DNA of 64,000 bases from Thermoanaerobacteraceae bacterium (GTDB lineage: Bacteria; Bacillota; Thermoanaerobacteria; Thermoanaerobacterales; UBA4877): NCBI GenBank assembly GCA_030016635.1, contig JASEJQ010000005.1:1-64000 (forward strand), given 5' to 3'. How positions within the stretch are numbered: the first letter of the stretch is position 1; every line of letters starts with the position of its first letter. Shown one piece after another: positions 27,164 through 35,514 of this stretch. Position numbers and translations under genes: made by a program. The notes beneath the pieces are model-generated. The model saw only the letters and a list, made by a program, of their open reading frames with translations, was not told the origin of the DNA and did not search any database.

Positions 27164-27197
27164 AAAATGATGAGTGCCTATGGCCTCTCATCATTTT
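27164..27197 (-). terminator. Terminator after the 49-aa His-rich gene
   Basis: An 11-bp perfect stem, AAAATGATGAG (27164-27174) with CTCATCATTTT (27187-27197), overlaps the end of the small gene. On the minus strand the 3' arm ends in a T run, as in intrinsic terminators. It separates this gene from copA. Confidence 0.65.
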
Positions 27198-27327
27198 CGT
27201 CATTTTTGTGGCTTCCATGACATCCACCGCCGTGGTTATGCCCAAACATCCCGAACGTCATAAGTATCATCATCAATGGGCAAATTAATGCCGCAAGCAA
27301 TGGTAAAAGCCCTATTATCCAGCTCAT
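27178..27327 (-). CDS. 49-aa membrane peptide with His/Cys tail (DUF2933-like)
   Basis: A small gene with GGGAGG 9 nt before ATG 27327. The product is a single hydrophobic helix (residues 3-27, with a Cys-Pro inside) followed by a metal-binding-looking tail (HNHGGGCHGSH) and an acidic end. It resembles DUF2933 small membrane proteins often found with copper or other metal transporters. It lies between copZ and copA. TATAAT upstream and an ATACGGGTATAGGGTAT stretch before the start suggest its own promoter. A copper role is inferred from composition and context. Confidence 0.72.
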   Translation of the reverse strand: MSWIIGLLPLLAALICPLMMILMTFGMFGHNHGGGCHGSHKNDENDERP

Positions 27328-27426
27328 ATATTCATCCTCCCTTTTGTAAATACCCTATACCCGTATTATAATATACTTTTCCCGAAAAAGTGTGATGGAG
27401 GTATGATATATTTGTGAACATAATAA

Positions 27427-27450
27427 AGACACCGGAAAGATCCGGTGTCT
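27427..27450 (-). terminator. Terminator after the copZ operon
   Basis: A perfect 10-bp stem, AGACACCGGA with TCCGGTGTCT around an AAGA loop, is followed on the minus strand by TTATTATGTT. It ends the copZ/54-aa transcript. Confidence 0.85.
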
Positions 27451-27456
27451 GAATAT

Positions 27457-27621
27457 TTATAGAATATTAAGAGCAAGTACAGCTACCACAGCAGCAACTG
27501 TAAGTCCAATTATATAGGGGGTATAATTTACTTTACTGGCGGTCTCTTCATTGCTTATTACTCCAGCCTCTTTTGTCTTTGGCTTCTTCGGATCAAACTC
27601 TTCACCACAGCATCCTGCCAT
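27457..27621 (-). CDS. 54-aa single-pass membrane peptide with N-terminal Cys-Cys
   Basis: A small gene opening at ATG 27621, 27 nt after the copZ stop, with only a weak GGGAA site. The product starts MAGCCGEEFDPKKPK and ends in one membrane helix (about residues 34-53). The paired cysteines face the cytoplasm if the C-terminus is embedded, and could accept Cu(I) from CopZ; this is inference. Its start is set by the frame and by the strong terminator after its stop. I know no family name for it. Confidence 0.6.
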   Translation of the reverse strand: MAGCCGEEFDPKKPKTKEAGVISNEETASKVNYTPYIIGLTVAAVVAVLALNIL

Positions 27622-27648
27622 TCCGTACACTTCCCTTTAGGTTTAATT

Positions 27649-27858
27649 TTAAGCTACTACTTCATATCCGGCGTCATCAACAACAGCCTTTATGTCATCC
27701 AATGTAACCTTTGCAGGATCGTATGTTATATCTGCCTTACCTTCTTCCAGGCTTACTTTCACATCTGACACGCCATTTAGAGACTTAATGGCATTTTCCA
27801 CATGCATCTTGCAGTGGTTGCATGTCATGCCTTTTACGTTTACTGTAATCTTTTTCAA
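27649..27858 (-). CDS. copZ: CopZ-like copper chaperone
   Basis: A 69-aa heavy-metal-associated domain with MTCNHC near the N-terminus, the Cu(I)-binding CxxC loop, and the ferredoxin-like HMA fold (VSLEEGKADITYDPAKVTLDDIKAVVDDAGYEV). It carries Cu(I) to CopA. GGAGGTGAT precedes the ATG. A CsoR-like half-palindrome lies in its promoter. Confidence 0.95.
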   Translation of the reverse strand: MKKITVNVKGMTCNHCKMHVENAIKSLNGVSDVKVSLEEGKADITYDPAKVTLDDIKAVVDDAGYEVVA

Positions 27859-27881
27859 AATATCACCTCCAGAAACATTAT

Positions 27882-27898
27882 ATACGGTAGGGGGGTAT
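27882..27898 (-). promoter_or_regulatory. CsoR-like operator and -10 at the copZ promoter
   Basis: On the minus strand ATACCCCCCTACCGTAT overlaps a TATAAT -10 box just before the ribosome binding site. The C-rich half matches the copA operator, while the other half is degenerate. The untranslated leader would be very short. Confidence 0.55.
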
Positions 27899-27948
27899 CC
27901 TATCTATTTTTATTTTACACCTCTACGTGATTAAAATCAATAATTATT

Positions 27949-28356
27949 TTAAAAGGCCACATCATCTATATTATTTTTCTTTTCAACTGAATTAATTGAT
28001 ACCATTATTTTATTGGGGAGGCAGACAATGTTTTTATATGGCTTGTCTATCCAGCCTGTATCTGAGCAGATACCTTCCGGGCAAATATCTCTCGGCATTG
28101 GCAGCATCCTCACTTTACCGTCTTTAGTTTCTATAGCGGCCTGGCCTTTTTTAAAAGTATAGATATACAGCTTTGATTCACCGGAGAAATTTAACGGTAC
28201 GATTTCAACTACCTCATTATCAATCTGGACGGTAATGATACTGCCGGTTGTGGCATTGGTTGCAACATATATATCATACCCCATTCCCAAAATGCTAACC
28301 ACAATTATCACATATATCAGGAACTTATCATATTTAGTCATTAGCATCACTAACAT
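27949..28356 (-). CDS. NusG domain II-containing membrane-anchored protein
   Basis: About 135 aa with one N-terminal membrane helix (FLIYVIIVVSILGMGYDIYV) and a small beta domain of the NusG domain II type, including the conserved PRDICPEGICSDTGWI Cys pair and IVCLPNKIMVSI. Such proteins are common in Clostridia, often near heptaprenyl-diphosphate or electron-transport genes, and are not transcription factors. Several in-frame ATGs exist (28356, 28347, 28341) and none has a good site; I took the first. It is downstream of an orphan solute-binding protein. Confidence 0.78.
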   Translation of the reverse strand: MLVMLMTKYDKFLIYVIIVVSILGMGYDIYVATNATTGSIITVQIDNEVVEIVPLNFSGESKLYIYTFKKGQAAIETKDGKVRMLPMPRDICPEGICSDTGWIDKPYKNIVCLPNKIMVSINSVEKKNNIDDVAF

Positions 28357-28394
28357 CAATTATATCTCAAAGGGATACAGGTAATAAAGTGGAT

Positions 28395-29687
28395 TTATGT
28401 ACCTTCCGATGTATATTCGTTATACTCTCTTTCCACTTCCGCTGCAGCTTCATCAACTGTCTCATATCCAAGCAATATTTGTCTGAGATGAGTCTTTATT
28501 ATCTCATCCAGTATTTCCAAATGCTCATTTTGAGGCAGATACTCTGTGTTATCCACTATCTTCGCTACCTTTTCCATGAGTTCATCATTTTTATATAAAG
28601 CCTCAGAGCCTTGATACACAGGCATTAAGCAAAAATAGCGTATCCTTTCCTGTTTATCCTTTGATGTAATCTGATTCATAAATTTCATTATTATCTCCAT
28701 CTTTTTGGGATCGTTCTGTTTAAATACAGAATAAGCTATGACCCTTTTCGAAGCTGGAGATTGTACGGGATATGAAACTACGTCATACTGCATGGATGCT
28801 TTACTTTTCAATTTGAGTATTCCCGACAGGCTGTACGGCATAACAGCAATTTTTCTATCTTCTATAAACCTATCCCATGCCCTGGTTTTATCTATAGTGC
28901 CAAAGTCCTGTGTTAAGAGTTTCCTCTTGTTTAAATCAGCAAAAAATGCAAATCCTTCTTTTATCTCATCAAATGCAGGTGTACCATCATCATTAAATAT
29001 CTTCCCGTTTTTAAACAGGAATGGCATCAGTGTATAATCGTCTATGTCTATATAACCACCCAAAGCATAGATCTTTACATTTTTCTTGGATATATTTCCC
29101 TTTTCAATGGGACCTAAAAAATCCTCAAGATCTGAGATATTAAGGTTTCCTGTATTGTTTAACCCATAGCTGCTTAATATATCCCTATTTACAAATAGTA
29201 CATCTGAAGTAATAGCCCATGGTAATCCATAAACATTGCCATCTTTACTTACCTGCTCTATGACACCCTGCCTATAATCATTTATATTATTTATGTATTC
29301 ATCCAGCGGTTCCAATACACCTCTAGATATATACCAGTAATTTCCTCCCACAGGGGCTATATCAGGATAGACCCCCGTCCTTGCAGCTGACTCAAGCCTG
29401 GCATAACCGTCCCTGTAGTTTAAAGGGACAAGGTCTATCACCACCCCCGGGTTTTGCTTCTGGAACCTTGAGATTTCCTCTCTTATCCATGAAAAACCAC
29501 CGGGGTCATCCGCTGTAGGATAAGGAAAATCCATCATTGTTATGACGCCTTTATATTCCTGTTCTTCCTCCTGTGGATTTTCAATACTTTCTCTGTACTG
29601 GCTGTAGTAAGAAGGCCAATATATAAGGAAGGCTATGAGCAATAAAGAAAAAAATAGGATAAAAGGACGTTTCCACATAATCATCAT
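28395..29687 (-). CDS. Family 1 extracellular solute-binding protein, membrane-anchored
   Basis: A 430-aa sugar-type (MalE-like) binding protein. It has an N-terminal hydrophobic segment (about residues 8-27) with no lipobox Cys, so it is held by an uncleaved helix or processed by signal peptidase. SBP features include WIREEISRFQKQNPGVVIDLV, YGLPWAITSDVLFVNRDIL and a late FMNQITSKDKQERIRYF. No permease or ATPase gene is adjacent. The only ATPase of the matching type, MsmX-like, is 19 kb away. ATG 29687 is used; ATG 29678 has the better-spaced GAGGG and may be the true start. Confidence 0.82.
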   Translation of the reverse strand: MMIMWKRPFILFFSLLLIAFLIYWPSYYSQYRESIENPQEEEQEYKGVITMMDFPYPTADDPGGFSWIREEISRFQKQNPGVVIDLVPLNYRDGYARLESAARTGVYPDIAPVGGNYWYISRGVLEPLDEYINNINDYRQGVIEQVSKDGNVYGLPWAITSDVLFVNRDILSSYGLNNTGNLNISDLEDFLGPIEKGNISKKNVKIYALGGYIDIDDYTLMPFLFKNGKIFNDDGTPAFDEIKEGFAFFADLNKRKLLTQDFGTIDKTRAWDRFIEDRKIAVMPYSLSGILKLKSKASMQYDVVSYPVQSPASKRVIAYSVFKQNDPKKMEIIMKFMNQITSKDKQERIRYFCLMPVYQGSEALYKNDELMEKVAKIVDNTEYLPQNEHLEILDEIIKTHLRQILLGYETVDEAAAEVEREYNEYTSEGT

Positions 29688-29851
29688 CCCTCTATCCTAT
29701 TTATATTTTTGCATGTAAATATTATTCAATCAAGTTCTATTACTATAAGTCTATAACGGTATTAATCTTACCAAAGTGTCTAAACCAGAGAAGATGGTTT
29801 GCAGTCAATAATTTGAAGCCACAAGAACCGTCTCCGTGGTTCGCCATCCTT

Positions 29852-30907
29852 CTACTTTGCCAGCTGGTCTTTGAGATAGTTTATCCTCTCTACAGGAGAT
29901 GGGTCTGTGCCATTAAGAAAGGCAAGGTAGACACTGGCATAGTCGCCTACATATATAAGGGAAAACAGCCTGGCCAGCCTTGTACCGCCGACAGCCTGGA
30001 CCTCATCCACCTTATATACAGCATCCTCTATAATCTCTCTTGTAATTTCCATACGTCTCTTTATCCTTGGATGGTCCTCATCGTCCTGCAGGTATACAAT
30101 GACAAATTTCTTTAAGAGTTCCTTTGGAAACTCAAAGCCCACCACCTCATTATGGTTAAGCTCTGAAAATACATTGTAGTAAGCTATAGCCTTTCCGTTT
30201 TCACTCATCTGGCCTTTCCATCTCTGTGCCACTATTTCTGTAGTGCCTGCACTTCCGTAGATTACCGGTAATCTGCCATAGAAGTCATCAGCTAATTGTT
30301 TTGCATTGTTGTCCTCAAACATGACCTCCGGATTTAGCTGTTCCCTGAGGTCTCTTATGGTGGCTATGGCGTCCTTTATCTCCTCTGAAGGGTCACCGAT
30401 TATGCCCGCCTTATAGAGGGTCATAATGGTTGTGACAAAGGAATAGCCAATGGCTGCCCTGGGCTGATAACCGCCAGGTATTGTAAGTACAGGATATCCG
30501 TCGGATAGAGCCATTTCCTTTAATTTCCCACCTGTAGTAATGGCAACTATCTGGGCACCCTTTTGTTTTGCCTCTGCATATGTAGAGAGTGTCTCCTCTG
30601 TATTACCAGAGTAGCTGCTGGCTATGAACAGGGTACTGCTGTCAACAAAAGCCGGGACATTATAGGACCTGTTGACCATGATCGGTACAAGCACCTTATC
30701 CATAAGGTACACCCTGACCAGATCTCCGCCGATGGCAGAGCCGCCCATGCCTGAAATAACTACATTCTTTACATCGGATACTTTAAAATTAAATTTCTCT
30801 GAGATTGAGAGGGCCTCCTCCATCTGTTCAGGAAGATGATAGACTGCATCCAGCATACCCTCCCTGTCAAGCTCCTGAAGTTTGTTTAAATCATCCAATA
30901 TGTTCAT
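29852..30907 (-). CDS. Bifunctional phosphoglucose/phosphomannose isomerase
   Basis: A SIS-domain isomerase interconverting fructose-6-phosphate with glucose-6- and mannose-6-phosphate. The 351-aa protein has two SIS halves: GMGGSAIGGDLVR, SSYSGNTEETLSTYAEA, and the bifunctional PGI/PMI-type end with SELNHNEVVGFEFP and LYVGDYASVYLAFLNGTDPSPVERINYLK. The frame can start three codons earlier, but AGGA is spaced 8 nt from ATG 30907 (MNILDDL), so I chose that. It follows hprK by 14 nt. Confidence 0.92.
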   Translation of the reverse strand: MNILDDLNKLQELDREGMLDAVYHLPEQMEEALSISEKFNFKVSDVKNVVISGMGGSAIGGDLVRVYLMDKVLVPIMVNRSYNVPAFVDSSTLFIASSYSGNTEETLSTYAEAKQKGAQIVAITTGGKLKEMALSDGYPVLTIPGGYQPRAAIGYSFVTTIMTLYKAGIIGDPSEEIKDAIATIRDLREQLNPEVMFEDNNAKQLADDFYGRLPVIYGSAGTTEIVAQRWKGQMSENGKAIAYYNVFSELNHNEVVGFEFPKELLKKFVIVYLQDDEDHPRIKRRMEITREIIEDAVYKVDEVQAVGGTRLARLFSLIYVGDYASVYLAFLNGTDPSPVERINYLKDQLAK

Positions 30908-30921
30908 ACACCTCATCCTTT

Positions 30922-31842
30922 CTATTGTTGTGTTAATCTTTTTAAAAGCCGTTCGTCAAATTCCTTTGCGGCATTGTAACCCATATCCTTCTGCCTCTGA
31001 TTCATGGCCGCTACCTCTACTATTATGGCCAGGTTGCGGCCAGGCCTTACGGGAATTGTGACTTTAGGCTTTTTCACACCCAGGATTTCCATATACTCAT
31101 CATCCATGCCTACCCTCTCGTAAAACTTACCATCATTCCAGGGTTCAAGCTGTATGACCAGGTCTATATCTTTTGACTGCCTTATGGCACCCACGCCGTA
31201 TAAAGTCCTGATATCCAGTATGCCTATGCCCCTGATTTCTATATAATATCTGATGAGGTCTGGTGCGGTACCGGTGAGGGTGTGTTCGTCAGTGAGTTTA
31301 ATCTCCACGGCATCATCGGCAACCAGCCTGTGGCCCCTCTTTATGAGCTCTAAGGATGTCTCACTCTTGCCTATGCCGCTCTGCCCTAATAGCAGTATGC
31401 CCACGCCGTAGACATCTACCAGATCTCCATGGATAGTAATGGAGGGGGCAAGCATATCATTTAAATAGTTATAAAGGCTGTATATGAGCCGTGTAGTTGC
31501 CTCCTTCGACCGGAAGAGGGGCCTCCTGTATCTTACAGCGGCATCATATATCTCCTGTGGGACATCCAGATTTCTGGAGACTATGGCACAGGGAAAGGCA
31601 AATTTAAAAAGTTCGTCGGCCCTCTTTTTCCTAGTGGCAGGGTCTAATGTCATGAAATAGGTGACCTCCACCTTCCCTATGACCTGGACCCTTTCATAGC
31701 CGAAGTATTCGTAAAACCCTGCCAGCTCCAGGCCTGGCCTGTTGACATCGGCAGACTCTATATATATATCCTCATCATAGTTGTCGTTAATTACCTCCAG
31801 CTTAAAGTCTTCTGCCAGCTTTGTTACAGGTATCCTGTTCAT
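30922..31842 (-). CDS. hprK: HPr kinase/phosphorylase
   Basis: Phosphorylates HPr of the sugar phosphotransferase system on a serine and so signals carbon catabolite control. The 306-aa protein has the Walker A GQSGIGKSETSLELIKRGHRLVADD and the family signature EIRGIGILDIRTLYGVGAIR, with an N-terminal regulatory domain. GGAGGG precedes the ATG. It lies downstream of uvrC and upstream of the sugar-phosphate isomerase. No ptsH is in this window. Confidence 0.95.
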   Translation of the reverse strand: MNRIPVTKLAEDFKLEVINDNYDEDIYIESADVNRPGLELAGFYEYFGYERVQVIGKVEVTYFMTLDPATRKKRADELFKFAFPCAIVSRNLDVPQEIYDAAVRYRRPLFRSKEATTRLIYSLYNYLNDMLAPSITIHGDLVDVYGVGILLLGQSGIGKSETSLELIKRGHRLVADDAVEIKLTDEHTLTGTAPDLIRYYIEIRGIGILDIRTLYGVGAIRQSKDIDLVIQLEPWNDGKFYERVGMDDEYMEILGVKKPKVTIPVRPGRNLAIIVEVAAMNQRQKDMGYNAAKEFDERLLKRLTQQ

Positions 31843-31894
31843 CTTAACCCTCCCTGGACAAATTCAGAACATATGGTCATAAAATGTCCCACAT

Positions 31895-33772
31895 CTATTT
31901 CATTCCTCTGAAATAATTATACACCTGTTCTGCCGCTTTTGCATTCATTGAAGGAACTTTTTTTAATTCCTCTATACTGGCTTTACCCACAGCCTCCGCA
32001 GAACCAAAATATTTTAAAAGCTCCTTTCTTCTGGTCTTACCAACACCGGGAATCTCATCAAGCAAAGACTTAACAGCCTGTTTCTGCCGCAGGTCTCTAT
32101 GATAGTTTATGGCAAACCTGTGAGCTTCATTCTGAATGGCTGTAATTAACCTGAAGGCATTACTGTTTATAGGTATATGGATTTCTCTGTTATTATAAAT
32201 AAGTCCCCTGGTCTTGTGTCTGTCATCCTTAACCATGCCGCATACCGGTATATCAAAACCCACGGCATTTAAAACCTGTTCACAGGCATTCACATGACCC
32301 CTTCCACCGTCCACCATAATAAGGTCAGGCAGGGATGTGAATTTCCCCTCCTCCGGGTCTATACCTTCACTTTTTAGCTTTTCTGCCTCCTCTATGCTGT
32401 GGACAAACCTTCTCTCTATGACCTCCCTCATGCTGGAATAATCATTGGGGCCTGAAACTGTCTTTATTTTAAAACGCCTGTAATCGCTGTTTTTTGGCTG
32501 GCCATTTTCAAATACAATCATGGAAGCCACAGAGTTGGTACCCTGTATATTGGAAATGTCATATGCCTCAATGCGATAGGGTTTATCGCTCAGGTCCAGG
32601 TACTCCATGAGCTCCTTGAGGGCCTCACAGGAGGACTGCATCTCATTTTTCAACCTGTCCCTGTAGTTCTCCAGCATGTCCCGGGCATTCTTCGTGACCA
32701 TATTTACAAAGTCTTTTTTTTCAGCCCTCTTCGGGACGGTGAGTTTCACCTTGGACCCTCTCTTACCAGACAGCCAATCCTGAATCAGTTCCTTTTCATC
32801 TATCTCGTCCTGGATAACCACCTCTGCAGGTACATGGGATATGTTGGAATAAAACTGTTCTACAAACTGTGCCATTGTCTCTTTTATATTTTCCTCATCT
32901 ATCCTGCTGAAGAAAAAGTGCTCCCTATCCACTAACTTGCCTTCCCTGACGAAGAACACCTGTATGCAGAGGTCGCCCTCAGACAAATAGTAGCCTATGA
33001 CATCCATATCTTTCTCCTGGGTCTTTAAGACCTTCTGTCCATAGCTTATTTTCTTTATGGACTCTATCTGGTCCCTTAATTCCACGGCCTTTTCGAACTC
33101 CAGGTTTTTCACGTGGTTTTCCATCTTCTCCTGCAGTATGGCTATGAGCCTGTCCTGATGCCCATCTAAAAACTCACATATCTCCTCGCACATCTTCCTG
33201 TGCTCTTCCTTGCTTATCCTGCCGGTACATGGGGCCTTGCATTCGCCTATATAATAATAGAGGCATTCCCTTACCTTACCCATACGCTCTTCAATATTTA
33301 TGTTGCAAGTCCTCACGGGATGCATACGCCTTAGGATGTTTACAGTCTCCCTGGTAGCATATGCGCTGGAGTATGGGCCAAAATACCTGGCCCCGTCATG
33401 GCTTACCTTGCGTGTGACAAAAACTCTGGGATAGTCCTCATTCATTGTTATCTTGATATATGGATAGCTCTTATCATCCTTCAGGGAAATATTGTATTTG
33501 GGCCTGTATTTTTTTATGAGGTTGCATTCTAAGATAAGGGCTTCCATCTCATTGTCCGTAATGATATACTCCAGGTCTGCTATATGGTTTACCATAGACC
33601 TTACCTTGGGCATCTGGTTCTTAGTATTGTGGAAGTACTGCCTCACCCTGTTCTTGAGGACCTTGGCCTTGCCTATATATATTATATCTCCCCGCTCGTC
33701 CCTCATTATATATACCCCAGGCTGCGCAGGGAGGGACTTTAGTCGTTCTTCAATCTGTGGAGATAATTCCAT
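31895..33772 (-). CDS. uvrC: Excinuclease ABC subunit C
   Basis: Nuclease of nucleotide-excision repair, cutting on both sides of the lesion loaded by UvrA/B. The 625-aa protein shows the GIY-YIG domain (PGVYIMRD, IIYIGKAK), a Cys cluster (CNINIEERM, CLYYYIGECKAPC), a UVR motif (EFEKAVELRDQIESI-like), the RNase-H-like domain (EAYDISNIQGTNSVASMIVFENG, MVDGGRGHV) and C-terminal helix-hairpin-helix repeats (LLDEIPGVGKTRRKELLKYFGS). A fragment of its 5' end and promoter is duplicated upstream. Confidence 0.96.
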   Translation of the reverse strand: MELSPQIEERLKSLPAQPGVYIMRDERGDIIYIGKAKVLKNRVRQYFHNTKNQMPKVRSMVNHIADLEYIITDNEMEALILECNLIKKYRPKYNISLKDDKSYPYIKITMNEDYPRVFVTRKVSHDGARYFGPYSSAYATRETVNILRRMHPVRTCNINIEERMGKVRECLYYYIGECKAPCTGRISKEEHRKMCEEICEFLDGHQDRLIAILQEKMENHVKNLEFEKAVELRDQIESIKKISYGQKVLKTQEKDMDVIGYYLSEGDLCIQVFFVREGKLVDREHFFFSRIDEENIKETMAQFVEQFYSNISHVPAEVVIQDEIDEKELIQDWLSGKRGSKVKLTVPKRAEKKDFVNMVTKNARDMLENYRDRLKNEMQSSCEALKELMEYLDLSDKPYRIEAYDISNIQGTNSVASMIVFENGQPKNSDYRRFKIKTVSGPNDYSSMREVIERRFVHSIEEAEKLKSEGIDPEEGKFTSLPDLIMVDGGRGHVNACEQVLNAVGFDIPVCGMVKDDRHKTRGLIYNNREIHIPINSNAFRLITAIQNEAHRFAINYHRDLRQKQAVKSLLDEIPGVGKTRRKELLKYFGSAEAVGKASIEELKKVPSMNAKAAEQVYNYFRGMK

Positions 33773-33791
33773 GTATCATCACCTTGTATAC

Positions 33792-33820
33792 ATTATAGCA
33801 TATTCTGATTTAGGTGTAAG
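33792..33820 (-). promoter_or_regulatory. uvrC promoter
   Basis: On the minus strand CTTACA (33815-33820) is followed after 17 bp by an extended -10, TGCTATAAT with TATAAT at 33792-33797. Transcription would start just before uvrC at 33772. Confidence 0.65.
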
Positions 33821-33832
33821 AAGCCGCATTAC

Positions 33833-33893
33833 AAATGATAGCAACATCCATGCACCTGATCGCTTGTCTTGATACTCTATGAATTCGTGGCTA
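33833..33893 (+). repeat. Left-end fragment of the structured intergenic repeat (copy C)
   Basis: This copy runs from AAATGATAGC through CATCCATGCACCTGATCG and GATACTCT to ATTCGTGGCT, then diverges. It sits between the uvrC promoter and a decayed duplicate of the uvrC 5' end. Confidence 0.87.
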
Positions 33894-33896
33894 CGT

Positions 33897-33962
33897 TCTA
33901 TATTATATCTTCCCGCTCGTCTCTCATTATATATATGCCATAGCATATTCTGATTTAACTGT
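33897..33962. repeat. Degenerate duplicate of the uvrC 5' end and promoter region
   Basis: The stretch 33897-33935 closely matches uvrC codons at 33675-33715 (shared CCCGCTCGTC and CATTATATATA blocks). It is joined directly to a second copy of the uvrC promoter block (AGCATATTCTGATTTA, first copy 33798-33813); the intervening 75 bp are missing. Repeat copy C separates the two versions. From here to 34113 I see only weak inverted repeats and no gene. Confidence 0.7.
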
Positions 33963-34113
33963 ACTAAAGTAGGAAAAGGCGGCATGTAAAGGCCGGAGGT
34001 ACCTTAACACGAAAATAGACTACTCATGGTAAGATTTACAACGCATCATCCTATTTTCATTATTGGTTGTGCTTAAAATAAGCATGGACGGTTAAAGTGA
34101 GATTTAGCTGCTC

Positions 34114-35514
34114 TTAGTCTCGAAACAAGCGAGGCAGGTACTTATTCAAGACCTGTCGTGCTATCGGGGCGGCCACCTGTCCACCGCTGCCTCCATTTTC
34201 CACTATCACAGCCACTACAATTTTTGGGTCGTCAGCAGGTGCAAATCCTATAAACCAGGCATGGGACTTTTTGCCTTGCACCTCAGCAGTGCCGGTCTTG
34301 CCGGCCACGTCTATCCCTGATATACGGGCAGCTGTACCAGTCCCTCTATTTACTACACCTATCATCATTTCCTTAATTTTATCTGCTGTGGCCCCGGATA
34401 TTGGAGACAGGTATGCTTCATCCTGCCGGCTATAGCGTATCCTGCCTTCCGAGTCCGCTATGCCCTTTACTATATATGGGTGCATTATAGTGCCATCATT
34501 GGCGACAGCAGAGGCAACCATGGCCATCTGGAGTGGTGTTGCCAGGATATCGGCCTGGCCGATAGATGACAGCGCCAGCTCTCTTTTGCTGGTGGGATTG
34601 GGAAACAGACTCATCTTTACAGGCAAATCAAAGTCCAGATTTCTATTGAACCCAAAACTATCAGCATATGCACCCATACCTTGGGCGCCTATCTCCAGCC
34701 CCAGGTTTATAAATGTGGAATTGCAGGATAACTCCACTGCCCTTTCTATGTCAATTTCCCCATGGGCAGTGCCATTGTAGTCCTTTATAATAAGGCCATC
34801 CACATCAGTAGCGCCGGTGCAGTTGAATGTCCTTTCATCCAATCCTTCAATGTTTTCCAGTGCTGCTGATAGTGGTATTATCTTAAAGACAGACCCAGGT
34901 GGATATAACCCCTGGATAGCCCTGTTTATGAGAGGGCTTTCTTTATCCGCCTTTATCTTTTCCCAATCTCTTTCTATATTGTTAGGATTAAAGCCCGGTG
35001 ATGAGGCCATGGCCAGTATCTCTCCTGTCCTGGGGTTCAAGGCAACGACTGCTCCCCTGCGTCCACCCAGTGCCTCATAGGCTGTCTTCTGCAAACCGCT
35101 GTCTATGGTGAGTATGACATCGTATCCCCTGTCTTTAATCCCTAGTATATTCTGCCTGAAGAGAATGAATGGGTTTTTTGTCTCCATACCAAGAAGTTCC
35201 TTATTGTATGCAGCTTCAATGCCCGACCTCCCATACTGCCTGCTGTTGTAGCCAACCAGAGGACCGACTGAGGCATCGCCATAATACACTCTCTTTTTCT
35301 GGTCTCCATCAACCACTGTTTCTGCCAGGACAGTGCCATTCCTGTCAATTATACTTCCCCTGACTACCCTGTTTTCCTCTTCCCAAAGCCTCCTGTTGTA
35401 GTCCGATGCGAGAAGGGTATCCCTCATGAAGAACTCAAAATACAAGAGGTAGCCTATCAGGGAGGAGAACATCAACACTACAGCAATCAGTACATTACGT
35501 ATATTTTTCTTCAT
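34114..35514 (-). CDS. Penicillin-binding protein (transpeptidase, PbpA type)
   Basis: A class B-like peptidoglycan transpeptidase of 466 aa with one N-terminal membrane anchor (about residues 8-28). The three active-site motifs are present: PPGSVFKIIP (SxxK), SCNSTF (SxN) and GKTGTAE (KTG). The dimerisation region is short, as in the small PbpA partner of SEDS proteins in Clostridia and actinobacteria. Its ATG overlaps the stop of the FtsW/RodA-like gene by 4 nt, so the polymerase and crosslinker are translationally coupled. Confidence 0.93.
   Translation of the reverse strand: MKKNIRNVLIAVVLMFSSLIGYLLYFEFFMRDTLLASDYNRRLWEEENRVVRGSIIDRNGTVLAETVVDGDQKKRVYYGDASVGPLVGYNSRQYGRSGIEAAYNKELLGMETKNPFILFRQNILGIKDRGYDVILTIDSGLQKTAYEALGGRRGAVVALNPRTGEILAMASSPGFNPNNIERDWEKIKADKESPLINRAIQGLYPPGSVFKIIPLSAALENIEGLDERTFNCTGATDVDGLIIKDYNGTAHGEIDIERAVELSCNSTFINLGLEIGAQGMGAYADSFGFNRNLDFDLPVKMSLFPNPTSKRELALSSIGQADILATPLQMAMVASAVANDGTIMHPYIVKGIADSEGRIRYSRQDEAYLSPISGATADKIKEMMIGVVNRGTGTAARISGIDVAGKTGTAEVQGKKSHAWFIGFAPADDPKIVVAVIVENGGSGGQVAAPIARQVLNKYLPRLFRD

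Noticed and set aside
29812-29851. A terminator or tRNA-like fold after the sugar-phosphate isomerase (GAACC/GGTTC stem).
   Set aside because: The stem is short, has no U-tract on the minus strand, and no tRNA cloverleaf can be drawn.
33779-33985. A 68-codon minus-strand frame above uvrC.
   Set aside because: It reads through the repeat fragment and the decayed uvrC duplicate. It is not conserved-looking and has no start signal.
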